A stretch of 41,643 nucleotides of DNA, from assembly GCA_029249645.1 (NCBI GenBank), contig JAQWWC010000078.1:1-41643 (forward strand), read 5' to 3'. Numbering within the stretch: the first letter of the stretch is position 1; every line of letters starts with the position of its first letter. Below are positions 1-6,969 of this stretch, piece by piece. This DNA comes from Pseudomonadales bacterium. GTDB lineage: Bacteria; Pseudomonadota; Gammaproteobacteria; Pseudomonadales; Azotimanducaceae. The notes under the pieces were generated by a model. The model did not search any database, was not told the origin of the DNA, and worked only from the letters and a program-made list of their open reading frames with translations. Position numbers and translations under genes: made by a program.

Positions 1-1166
1 CGTTTGCCGATGATGTTCATTTGAACCTCATTGGTCCCGCCGTAAATGGTGACAGCGCGCGCGTTGAGCCAGCCTCGCGTTGTCTCGATTTCCTTGTCTT
101 CAAAGCCTTCGCCTTCCCAGCCCAACCCTTGTGCGCCCATAAGTTCTGATTTCAAAGCCGCGCCATCGCGCGCAAGGGTTGATCCAACCAGTTTAAAGAT
201 CGAGGTCGTCGCGCCTGGGGTTTGACCGCTCTGATTTTCTTGAACGACCCGTGAGGTGGTGAGCTGGAAGGCCCGTTCGGTCATGGTGTGCTTGAGTATT
301 TTTTCGCGGTATTCAGAATCGCCAATTTTACCGTCATGATCACCAACATAGCGTTTCGCAATATCCACAAGTGGATTGGTTTTGACCACTTTTTTCTTAT
401 TCGCTGCCCCGGACAGGCCGCCGATCCCCGATCGCTCAAACTGCAGCAGTCGCTTGCCGATGGTCCAGCCCTTATTGAGTTCGCCGACGAGATCAGCGCG
501 ATGCGCCGTGGCATTGTCCAGAAAGGTTTCACAAAACGGCGACGAGCCAGAGATTAATCCAATCGGCTTTACTGTAACGCCGGCCTGATGCATATCTAAT
601 AGAACGAAGCTGATGCCTTCGTGCTTAGCAGCGCTCGGGTCTGTGCGAACCAGTGCGAACATCCAGTCTGCATATTGAGCGCCTGAGGTCCAAACCTTCT
701 GACCATTGATAACAAATTGATCGCCCTCGATCACGGCTCGTGCCTGCAGTGCGGCTAAGTCCGAGCCTGCGCCGGGTTCGCTGTAACCTTGGCACCAGCG
801 AATAGTGCCATCGGTGATGCTGGGCAAGTGTCTGAGTTTTTGGTCTTCGGTCCCATACTCTAAAAGTGTGGGGCCGATCATGGTGAGGCCCATGCCGCTG
901 GAGGCGGAGGTCGCCTTAATGCGACCCATTTCTTGAGACAATACGATGGCTTCTTCGCGGCTGAGTCCACCACCGCCATAGGCGGTCGGCCACATCGGGG
1001 CGATCCAGCCTTTACCCGCCATCCGCTCGCGCCAGAGTTCGGCGGCCTCGGTGCTGTAAATGAGGTGCGCATCTTCCCAATGGAATGATAGGTTTCGCAT
1101 CGCCTGTGGGCAATTTTCTTCTAGCCATGCTCGGGTTTCGGTTCGGAAAGTGGTTAGGTCCGTCAT
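1..1166 (-). CDS. Acyl-CoA dehydrogenase family protein, 3' end cut by window
   Basis: Flavoprotein of the acyl-CoA dehydrogenase family, expected to oxidise an acyl-CoA at the alpha-beta bond and pass electrons to ETF; the substrate cannot be told from sequence. About 388 codons are visible from an ATG at 1166, which is preceded by a good ribosome site (AAGGA, about 8 nt upstream). Seen: the FAD/substrate-loop signature around residues 126-137 (CQGYSEPGAGSD), the WTSGAQYAD segment near 159-167, and the C-terminal IYGGTNEVQ motif. The residue in the C-terminal motif is Gly rather than Glu, so the catalytic base is more likely Glu-244 in LLQFERSG, as in isovaleryl-CoA-type members. The stop codon lies just beyond the left edge. 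Family is sure, specificity is not. Confidence 0.9.
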   Translation of the reverse strand, partial: MTDLTTFRTETRAWLEENCPQAMRNLSFHWEDAHLIYSTEAAELWRERMAGKGWIAPMWPTAYGGGGLSREEAIVLSQEMGRIKATSASSGMGLTMIGPTLLEYGTEDQKLRHLPSITDGTIRWCQGYSEPGAGSDLAALQARAVIEGDQFVINGQKVWTSGAQYADWMFALVRTDPSAAKHEGISFVLLDMHQAGVTVKPIGLISGSSPFCETFLDNATAHRADLVGELNKGWTIGKRLLQFERSGIGGLSGAANKKKVVKTNPLVDIAKRYVGDHDGKIGDSEYREKILKHTMTERAFQLTTSRVVQENQSGQTPGATTSIFKLVGSTLARDGAALKSELMGAQGLGWEGEGFEDKEIETTRGWLNARAVTIYGGTNEVQMNIIGK

Positions 1167-1429
1167 GATTGGGTTCCTTCTTCTGAGGCGGCGGTTGAGG
1201 AGGTTGATTCTCCTCCGTCGCGTTAAATTGTCCAGTCATTCTGGGCATTATAGACCAGTGCTATAATCTTATATTCGTTGGGACGCTTTATGGAATTGGA
1301 AGGCACATTTCGTGGCCGGTTAACGTATGACTCAGCAGATTGCTGGGTTAATGACGCTCAGCAGGATGAGGCTCGAAAAGAGTTTGGGAATCGTGGGACA
1401 GCACGATAGGGAAGCGCTAGGAGAACAGG
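1167..1429. other. Intergenic region upstream of ctaA with TATAAT box
   Basis: This 263-bp divergent gap separates the acyl-CoA dehydrogenase start from ctaA. It holds a perfect TATAAT at 1262-1267 on the plus strand, but the hexamer 17 bp upstream (TTCTGG, 1239-1244) is a poor -35 match. A 39-codon ORF (1290-1409) lies between the TATAAT and ctaA. A proline-rich minus-strand reading frame here has no coding support. Confidence 0.4.
1290..1409 (+). CDS. Possible small protein, 39 aa, upstream of ctaA
   Basis: An uninterrupted 39-codon frame opens with ATG at 1290 and closes with TAG at 1407-1409, 20 bp before the ctaA start. The product would be hydrophilic and charged, without a membrane segment or signal peptide, with Trp and Cys in the middle (DCWVN). 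The ribosome site is weak (GGGAC about 6 nt upstream). It sits downstream of a TATAAT box at 1262, so it would be transcribed with ctaA. I do not recognise it; it may be a real small protein, a leader ORF or chance. Confidence 0.3.
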   Translation: MELEGTFRGRLTYDSADCWVNDAQQDEARKEFGNRGTAR

Positions 1430-2458
1430 ATGTCAGTGCTCAAAGGACTTAGTAGTGTACAAATTTGGTTGTTGCTGGTTTGCGTCAGCATCATCCTGAT
1501 GGTTGGCGTCGGCGGTGCTACCCGTCTAACGCACAGCGGGCTGTCGATGGTCGATTGGAAACCGATTACGGGCATTTTGCCGCCGTTGAACGCGCAGGCT
1601 TGGGAGGCGGAGTTCGCGCAATATAAGCAATACCCGGAATATCAAAAATTAAATAAAGGAATGAGTCTTGATGCGTTTAAGGCTATTTTTTATTGGGAGT
1701 ATGGACATCGCGTTTTAGGGCGAGCCATCGGTCTGATTTTTGTGGTGCCGTTTTTATATTTTTGGTTTGTTGGGCGGATTCAGCGGCCCCAGAGGTCGCG
1801 ATTTTTGATCGCCTTGGCTCTGGGCGGTTCTCAAGGTCTGCTCGGATGGTTCATGGTGAAAAGCGGTCTGGTCGATCGTCCAAGCGTCAGTCATTTTCGG
1901 CTGGCAGCGCATTTGTGTTTAGCGCTGTTTATCCTTGCGTACGTTTTTGATTTGGTGCTGTCCACATCGAACCAGCAACGAGTCGCAGTGCCCAGCGGAT
2001 TGCGTCGAATCGTGCAGGTTTTCACGCTGCTTTTGGTGGCGCAATTAATTTACGGCGGTTTCACTGCTGGGCTCAAAGCGGGCTTAGGGTTTAATACATA
2101 TCCTAAGATGGGGGATTCGTGGATTGCTGAGGCGGCGCTGACGCTGACGCCTTTTTGGCTGAACTGGTTCGAAAACGGTGCGATGATTCAGTTTATACAC
2201 CGCTGGTTAGGTCTCGCAGTGTTGGTGGCGGCTGCCGTGACTTTGGGGGCGGCACTTAGCCAAGGCGCAGGGCATCCCGTGCGCCGGGCTGCGGGTTTGT
2301 GTGTGGGGCTCGTTTTTGTTCAGTTTCTATTGGGTGTTACGACGTTGATTACCGTTGTGCCTTTATCTTGGGCCCTAATGCACCAAGTTTTTGCCTGTTT
2401 TGTGGTGTTAGGGTTGACCTATCTGAACTTTCTTGTGCGACCCCGAGCCGCGGATTGA
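1430..2458 (+). CDS. ctaA: Heme A synthase, COX15/CtaA family
   Basis: Inner-membrane enzyme that oxidises the C8 methyl of heme O to a formyl group, giving heme A for aa3-type cytochrome oxidases. The 342-aa protein has about eight hydrophobic segments. The opening signature VGGATRLTHSGLS (26-38) and the first loop ending in YWEYGHR (88-94) are typical of the mitochondrial and alphaproteobacterial form. Histidines suited to heme ligation are seen at 93, 161, 257 and 318. The first extracytoplasmic loop has no cysteine pair, unlike Bacillus CtaA. RBS AGGAG lies 7-8 nt before the ATG. nadE follows after 35 bp and is probably co-transcribed. No cox structural genes or ctaB occur in this window. 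Confidence 0.93.
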   Translation: MSVLKGLSSVQIWLLLVCVSIILMVGVGGATRLTHSGLSMVDWKPITGILPPLNAQAWEAEFAQYKQYPEYQKLNKGMSLDAFKAIFYWEYGHRVLGRAIGLIFVVPFLYFWFVGRIQRPQRSRFLIALALGGSQGLLGWFMVKSGLVDRPSVSHFRLAAHLCLALFILAYVFDLVLSTSNQQRVAVPSGLRRIVQVFTLLLVAQLIYGGFTAGLKAGLGFNTYPKMGDSWIAEAALTLTPFWLNWFENGAMIQFIHRWLGLAVLVAAAVTLGAALSQGAGHPVRRAAGLCVGLVFVQFLLGVTTLITVVPLSWALMHQVFACFVVLGLTYLNFLVRPRAAD

Positions 2459-2493
2459 AGTCGCGGCCCTAATATTATGGAGCTAAACATCTG

Positions 2494-4251
2494 ATGCGCG
2501 TTTGCCTCGCTCAAATCAACACGACGCCGGGCGACTTTGTCGGCAACTTCGATCGGATCGAGGCAGGGATTCGAGCGGCTCAAGCGGGGGGGTGCGACGT
2601 TGTTGTCTTTCCTGAGCTCGCGATTCCGGGTTACCTGAGTCAGGATTTGATGTATCACGTGCGGTACGTGCAGGAGAATCAGCGGGTTTTGGCGGATGTG
2701 TTGCGACTGTCTGCGCAATCAGCCTTCGAAAATTTGTGTATCGTGGTGGGTTATATCGAGCGCAACGAGGGTCCGGGCAAGCCCTTTTACAATGCGGCGG
2801 CGGTCATTCAGGCTGGACGCCAAACCTTCAACCACCGTAAAAACTTGTTACCGTTTTATGACGTTTTCGACGAACAACGGTACTTTGAAGCGGGAACGGA
2901 CCTAACAATATTACCCTTAAAAGGGCAGACCGTCGGTATTGCGATTTGCGAAGACCTCTGGAATGACAAAGGGGAAGATGGTTATCCGTTGCGGAATAAT
3001 CCGTTAGCCCGGTATCGAGCAGCGGGCGTTGATGTCTTGTTGTCGCTGAACAGCTCACCCTTCGTACATGACAAGCTTGCCCAAAGGCACGCGGCCATTG
3101 CTGAAAACCTAGGCGATATGACCCTCGTCTATGTCAATCAATGGGGTGGGCAAGATGAGTTGGTTTTCGACGGGCAGAGCTTTGTCGTTCAGGGCCAATC
3201 GATCCTCTATCAGTCTCAAGAAGTCAGGATCGATGAGTTTGCGGTCGTAGATTGTGCGTCGCCGACTGCGGCTAAGCCCCCGCCGCTGCCTCAGTCGCCG
3301 GACAAGAGACAGCCAGCTCAGATTGATCTATATGAGTTGTTGGTTTTAAGTGTTCGAGATTATGTGCAGAAGTCTGGTTTTGAGCAGTTGGTCTTGGCCA
3401 GTAGTGGTGGCATTGATAGCGCTTTGGTTGCGCAAATTGCTTGCGACGCGATAGGGCCCAAGCAGGTTCATGCGATCCGGATGCCGTCGGTTTGGAGCTC
3501 CTCTGGGGCAGGTCAGGATGCAATCGCATTGCATACCGAATTGGGATGCTGGGATTACGAGGTGCCGATCGCTCACCTTGAGTTGGTTGCCAGCCTCAAT
3601 CAGCAGTTTAGTACCCAAACGGATCCAGAAAACCTGGTGACGCAAGTATTTGCGGCGGACCGTTATAGCACCGTTGCGGATCAGAATATCCAAGCCAGAC
3701 TGCGCGACCTGTATGTGATGCATTTTTCCAACGCGTTTGGTGCAATGCCTCTGTCTACAGGCAATAAGACAGAGTCAGCCTGCGGTTATTACACGCACTT
3801 CGATATGAATTTCAGTTTTGCCCCGATCAAAGATCTGTATAAGTGGCAGGTATTTGCGTTGGCGACAGCGGGCGGGCGGATTCCAGCTGAGATTATTGTG
3901 AAACCGCCGAGCGCAGAACTTGCGCCGGATCAAACCGATGAGGCGAGCTTGCTGCCTTACGCCATATTGGATCCGTTAGTGCAGGCGTATATCGAGGACT
4001 ATGTTAATGAGTTCGATGCCTTTAAGGCCTGGGTTGAGCAGGCTGCGGGCGACGGTCGTCGGGTCTCTATGGATTTGACTCGATTGCGTGGTTGGCTGAA
4101 GGAGGGTGGATCATCGTCGCGTTATCAGGCGTTAATAAAATTGATTGCCGGTATGGAATATAAGCGCCGTCAAACCTGCCCAGGGCCCAAGGTGTCCAAG
4201 GTTGCCTTTGGTATGGGGCGGCGGATACCGATTGTTAAGAGGTTCAATTAG
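2494..4251 (+). CDS. nadE: Glutamine-dependent NAD+ synthetase
   Basis: Last step of NAD biosynthesis: ATP-dependent amidation of deamido-NAD+ with ammonia taken from glutamine. The 585-aa protein has two domains. The N-terminal nitrilase-type glutaminase (about 1-255) shows a Glu-Lys-Cys triad at Glu-41, Lys-116 and Cys-152 (AICEDLW). The C-terminal synthetase (about 280-585) carries the PP-loop SSGGIDSA (303-310), STGNKTE and the PPSAELAPDQTDE segment. Length fits the two-domain bacterial form. GGAG precedes the ATG at a normal distance. It follows ctaA by 35 bp on the same strand; a stem-loop lies just after its stop. Confidence 0.96.
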   Translation: MRVCLAQINTTPGDFVGNFDRIEAGIRAAQAGGCDVVVFPELAIPGYLSQDLMYHVRYVQENQRVLADVLRLSAQSAFENLCIVVGYIERNEGPGKPFYNAAAVIQAGRQTFNHRKNLLPFYDVFDEQRYFEAGTDLTILPLKGQTVGIAICEDLWNDKGEDGYPLRNNPLARYRAAGVDVLLSLNSSPFVHDKLAQRHAAIAENLGDMTLVYVNQWGGQDELVFDGQSFVVQGQSILYQSQEVRIDEFAVVDCASPTAAKPPPLPQSPDKRQPAQIDLYELLVLSVRDYVQKSGFEQLVLASSGGIDSALVAQIACDAIGPKQVHAIRMPSVWSSSGAGQDAIALHTELGCWDYEVPIAHLELVASLNQQFSTQTDPENLVTQVFAADRYSTVADQNIQARLRDLYVMHFSNAFGAMPLSTGNKTESACGYYTHFDMNFSFAPIKDLYKWQVFALATAGGRIPAEIIVKPPSAELAPDQTDEASLLPYAILDPLVQAYIEDYVNEFDAFKAWVEQAAGDGRRVSMDLTRLRGWLKEGGSSSRYQALIKLIAGMEYKRRQTCPGPKVSKVAFGMGRRIPIVKRFN

Positions 4252-4261
4252 GTTGGGCGTC

Positions 4262-4290
4262 GCCGCTGGGCGCTTTCGAGTCCCAGCGGC
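4262..4290 (+). terminator. Stem-loop after nadE, terminator-like
   Basis: A perfect 9-bp stem (GCCGCTGGG 4262-4270 with CCCAGCGGC 4282-4290) encloses an 11-nt loop, 10 bp past the nadE stop codon. It has no clear U-tract afterwards, so it may be a Rho-dependent or 3'-end-stabilising hairpin rather than a textbook intrinsic terminator. A second short palindrome, CGGTTTTAAAACCG, lies at 4407-4420 between the convergent nadE and Hsp20 genes. Confidence 0.5.
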
Positions 4291-4439
4291 CCTCCCTGTT
4301 CTTGGTTGGCGTTTCACGGCCGATTAAAATAAGCCGTTACAACAACGCTGATGCGCCTCGTCGATACACCGAACCGATGTGCGCTAGGCAAAAAATGTGC
4401 CGAAGCCGGTTTTAAAACCGCATTGTGTGACGCCGGCCA

Positions 4440-4895
4440 TCAGTGTTCCACCGCAATGCGGCGAGGCAGTTGACCGGTTTTTCTCGGAATCTCAATGGTG
4501 ACCAAGCCGAATTTAATTGAGGCCCGGATCGCATCAGGGTCGGCATCCTCTGTTAGATCGAAGACCTTTTCAAAGTGCGGTTCGCCGAGGCCTTGATGCA
4601 GCAATTGGCTTGCCGGGTCTGAAACATCCGTCTTGGATTGACCGGAAATCGTGAGTCGTCGCCGTTCAATGCTTATCTCTAGCATCTCTGGCGAAATACC
4701 GGGCATGGCCAGTTTGATTTCCATTTGGGTTGGGGTTTGCCGCAGATCATAGTTTGGCGCGCGCTTGTTGCTGGCCGGATTGCCATCGTTTTTTAGCGGT
4801 TGATTGCTGCGGGCTTGATACCGGCCCAAGTCGAGCCATTCGGCAAGGTTTGGGTTCATTTGGCGCGTGCTCAGCGTTCGAAATTGATAGGTCAT
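4440..4895 (-). CDS. Small heat-shock protein, Hsp20 family
   Basis: ATP-independent holdase chaperone of the alpha-crystallin family, expected to bind unfolding proteins in the cytoplasm. The 151-aa product has a variable N-terminal arm (about 1-47), then the alpha-crystallin domain starting around NYDLRQTPTQMEIKLAMPG and ending with the family signature ASIKFGLVTIEIPRK (A-x-x-x-x-G-L-V version). The C-terminal tail is short and ends in RRIAVEH; a canonical I-x-I/V motif is not clear. AGGAG lies 7 nt before the ATG. A sigma-32-like -35 element is present upstream. It is divergent from the PPi-phosphofructokinase. Confidence 0.9.
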   Translation of the reverse strand: MTYQFRTLSTRQMNPNLAEWLDLGRYQARSNQPLKNDGNPASNKRAPNYDLRQTPTQMEIKLAMPGISPEMLEISIERRRLTISGQSKTDVSDPASQLLHQGLGEPHFEKVFDLTEDADPDAIRASIKFGLVTIEIPRKTGQLPRRIAVEH

Positions 4896-4959
4896 GGGTT
4901 GGCTCCTGGTGGTTGTCTAAAAATGCTACTGAGGGTTAGATAAGATGCCGGCGGTTGAA

Positions 4960-4970
4960 TTCAAGGGCTG
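4960..4970 (-). promoter_or_regulatory. Sigma-32-like -35 element upstream of hsp20
   Basis: Read on the minus strand, CAGCCCTTGAA matches the heat-shock -35 consensus (C-x-CCCTTGAA) well. A convincing CCCCAT-type -10 box at the usual 13-17 bp spacing is not visible; CATCTTAT follows at shorter spacing. The position, about 65 bp before the Hsp20 start codon, is sensible. Proposed only as a candidate. Confidence 0.35.
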
Positions 4971-5009
4971 AGCTCCAAAAAACTAAAATTTAACCGACAG
5001 TGTTTTCGG

Positions 5010-5015
5010 TATAAT
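5010..5015 (+). promoter_or_regulatory. TATAAT -10 box before PPi-phosphofructokinase
   Basis: A consensus TATAAT lies about 30 bp before the proposed GTG start of the phosphofructokinase. The -35 region is weak (TTTAAC at 4989-4994, 15-bp spacing). Transcription from here would give a short leader with the GGGGGAG ribosome site at 5032-5038. Confidence 0.45.
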
Positions 5016-5044
5016 TAAAAAAATTATTGGTGGGGGAGAGCAGT

Positions 5045-6304
5045 GTGTCCAAGGCGAACATCTTTTATGCGCAGTCGGGTGGGGTTACTTCGGTTATCAA
5101 TGCGTCCGCTTGCGGGGTAATCGAAGCGGCGCGGCAATCCCGAGCGGTGGGTCGCGTGCTGGTGGGTCGAAACGGCATTCTGGGTGCCCTCAATGAAGAG
5201 TTGATTGATACCGCGTTAGAATCCAAGCGCGACATCGCGATGCTTCGCCACACCCCAAGCGGCGCCTTCGGCTCTTGCCGATATAAGCTGAAATCGGTTG
5301 CTGCCAATCGATTGGAATACGAGCGTCTCGTGGCGGTCTTCAGGGCCCATGATATTGGCTATTTTTTTTACAATGGCGGAGGGGATTCGCAAGACACGGC
5401 GAACAAAGTGGCGCAGTTTAGCCAGGACGTCGGCTATCCAGTGCAATGCATCGGCATCCCCAAAACTGTCGACAACGACTTACCTTTCACCGACACCTGT
5501 CCAGGGTTTGGTTCGGTGGCCAAGTATGTGGCGGTCGCGACCGAAGAAGCGGGTCTGGACGTGGCGTCAATGGCGGCCTCCTCAACCAAAGTATTTGTGT
5601 TAGAAGTGATGGGTCGTCACGCGGGCTGGATCGCCGCCGCTGCCGCGCTTGCGGCAAAATCAAAAGGCGATCCGCCTCACATCATCATTTTGCCGGAGGT
5701 TGCTTTTGACCCCGCGCGTTTTCTCCAAAAAGTGGCAACAACCGTTGCCAAGAAAGGGTATTGCGTGATTGTCGCATCCGAAGGGGCCCAATTCGAAGAC
5801 GGGCGATTTTTGGCAGAGTCCGGCGGAGTTGATGCCTTTGGGCACGCCCAGTTAGGGGGCGTTGCACCCACTTTGGTGGATATGATTAAGGCGAAGCTGG
5901 GTTATAAGTGTCACTGGGCGGTTTCAGATTACCTGCAGCGTGCGGCGCGTCATATTGCTTCAGCCGTTGACGTGGCCCAAGCCTATGCTGTTGGTGAAGC
6001 GGCCGTGAATCTCGCGGTTGCGGGCGAGAGTGGCGTGATGGTGACCATTGAGCGCCAGGCGGGCATCCGTTATCGCTGGCGCGTTGGGAAGGTTGCGCTG
6101 TCGAGGGTTGCAAATGTTGAACGCAAGATGCCGAAGTCGTTTATCACGCGAGATGGTTACGGTATTACGACCGCCGGGCTCAACTATTTGAGGCCGTTGA
6201 TCCAAGGCGAAGACTATCCGCCTTATAAGGATGGGTTGCCCCAGTACGTTCGGCTTAAGAATCAATTGGTACCGAAAAAATTACCGAAGTTTAAGATGTC
6301 TTAG
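5045..6304 (+). CDS. pfp: Pyrophosphate-dependent 6-phosphofructokinase
   Basis: Interconverts fructose 6-phosphate and fructose 1,6-bisphosphate using PPi instead of ATP, so this glycolytic step can run in both directions. The 419-aa protein has the phosphofructokinase signatures GGGDSQDTANK (111-121), PKTVDND (139-145) and MGRHAGW (189-195). Lys-140 in PKTVDND, where ATP-type enzymes have Gly (PGT), and the altered GGD loop are established marks of PPi dependence. I chose GTG at 5045 because GGGGGAG sits 6-7 nt upstream; a TTG at 5027 would add six residues. The 3' end overlaps the convergent AhpD-like gene by 14 bp. A membrane pyrophosphatase lies 0.7 kb downstream. Confidence 0.92.
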   Translation: MSKANIFYAQSGGVTSVINASACGVIEAARQSRAVGRVLVGRNGILGALNEELIDTALESKRDIAMLRHTPSGAFGSCRYKLKSVAANRLEYERLVAVFRAHDIGYFFYNGGGDSQDTANKVAQFSQDVGYPVQCIGIPKTVDNDLPFTDTCPGFGSVAKYVAVATEEAGLDVASMAASSTKVFVLEVMGRHAGWIAAAAALAAKSKGDPPHIIILPEVAFDPARFLQKVATTVAKKGYCVIVASEGAQFEDGRFLAESGGVDAFGHAQLGGVAPTLVDMIKAKLGYKCHWAVSDYLQRAARHIASAVDVAQAYAVGEAAVNLAVAGESGVMVTIERQAGIRYRWRVGKVALSRVANVERKMPKSFITRDGYGITTAGLNYLRPLIQGEDYPPYKDGLPQYVRLKNQLVPKKLPKFKMS

Positions 6305-6872
6305 CGCTGGCACTGAAGGGTTGAGCTTCGCCCGTCGGCAATGGAATTTCCAAGGCATTAAGGGTCATGGCAACGGTTGTGTAGTAACCACATAAGCTGA
6401 TCAGCTCGATTACCCCGGCGCGACCAAGTCCCGCTACTGCACGTTGGTAGAGCTCGGTGCTCAAACGCTGATCATGCTGGAGGGCGCTGGCAATCTCCCA
6501 AGCGATTTGATCGAGCGGATCACCCAGGTGTAGCGGCTGGCAGTGTTTGATTGCCGTAATGATTGAATCGGGTAGGCCCGCGTTTCGGGCCAAGGGTTCA
6601 TGGGCCCACCATTCAAACGCTGCTTGCCAATGCGCTGCTGTAACCAAGATAGCCAGCTCGATTTGACGGCGATTGAGGCTGCTCTGAAATCGGTGGAAGT
6701 AGCCGAGGTTGGATAGGATCTCACCTAACACGGGCGATTCAATCCAAGGATCAAATGGTCCACCAAGACTTTGCCCTGGATCAAGCTTTCGAGAGGTTGC
6801 GATTTGATGATGAAGCCGTTGTTGTTCCGGCGTGAGCTGCTCAAAGTCCAATGACGTGTAGCGGTTAACCAT
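6291..6872 (-). CDS. Carboxymuconolactone decarboxylase (AhpD-like) family protein
   Basis: All-helical protein of the CMD/AhpD superfamily, 193 aa from ATG 6872. That start is chosen over an in-frame ATG at 6881 because AAGGA (6885-6881) is 8 nt upstream of 6872 and overlaps the earlier ATG. The core covers about residues 50-170, with the helix AAHWQAAFEWWAHEPLA. AhpD-type members use a Cys-x-x-Cys peroxidatic pair; here the equivalent segment is EWWAH without cysteine, so a thiol peroxidase role is unlikely and function is unknown. It lies between the PPi-phosphofructokinase (convergent, 14-bp overlap) and the hppA terminator. Confidence 0.82.
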   Translation of the reverse strand: MVNRYTSLDFEQLTPEQQRLHHQIATSRKLDPGQSLGGPFDPWIESPVLGEILSNLGYFHRFQSSLNRRQIELAILVTAAHWQAAFEWWAHEPLARNAGLPDSIITAIKHCQPLHLGDPLDQIAWEIASALQHDQRLSTELYQRAVAGLGRAGVIELISLCGYYTTVAMTLNALEIPLPTGEAQPFSASAKTS

Positions 6873-6923
6873 TATGCACATCCTTGATTGGTTTCTGTTA
6901 AAAATGGATTCTAAAATCTAGGC

Positions 6924-6954
6924 AAAAAAAAGCGGGCCATGGCCCGCTTTTTTT
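6924..6954 (-). terminator. Bidirectional intrinsic terminator after hppA
   Basis: The perfect palindrome AGCGGGCCATGGCCCGCT (6931-6948) is flanked by a run of A on the left (6924-6931) and a run of T on the right (6948-6954). This gives a GC-rich stem with a U-tract on either strand. Its natural role is to end hppA transcription on the minus strand, 15 bp after the stop codon. Confidence 0.92.
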
Positions 6955-6969
6955 AACTTTGATTTGCCC

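Noticed and set aside
1012-1248. Proline-rich 78-codon minus-strand frame before the acyl-CoA dehydrogenase
   Set aside because: It overlaps the start of the dehydrogenase in another frame and is low complexity.
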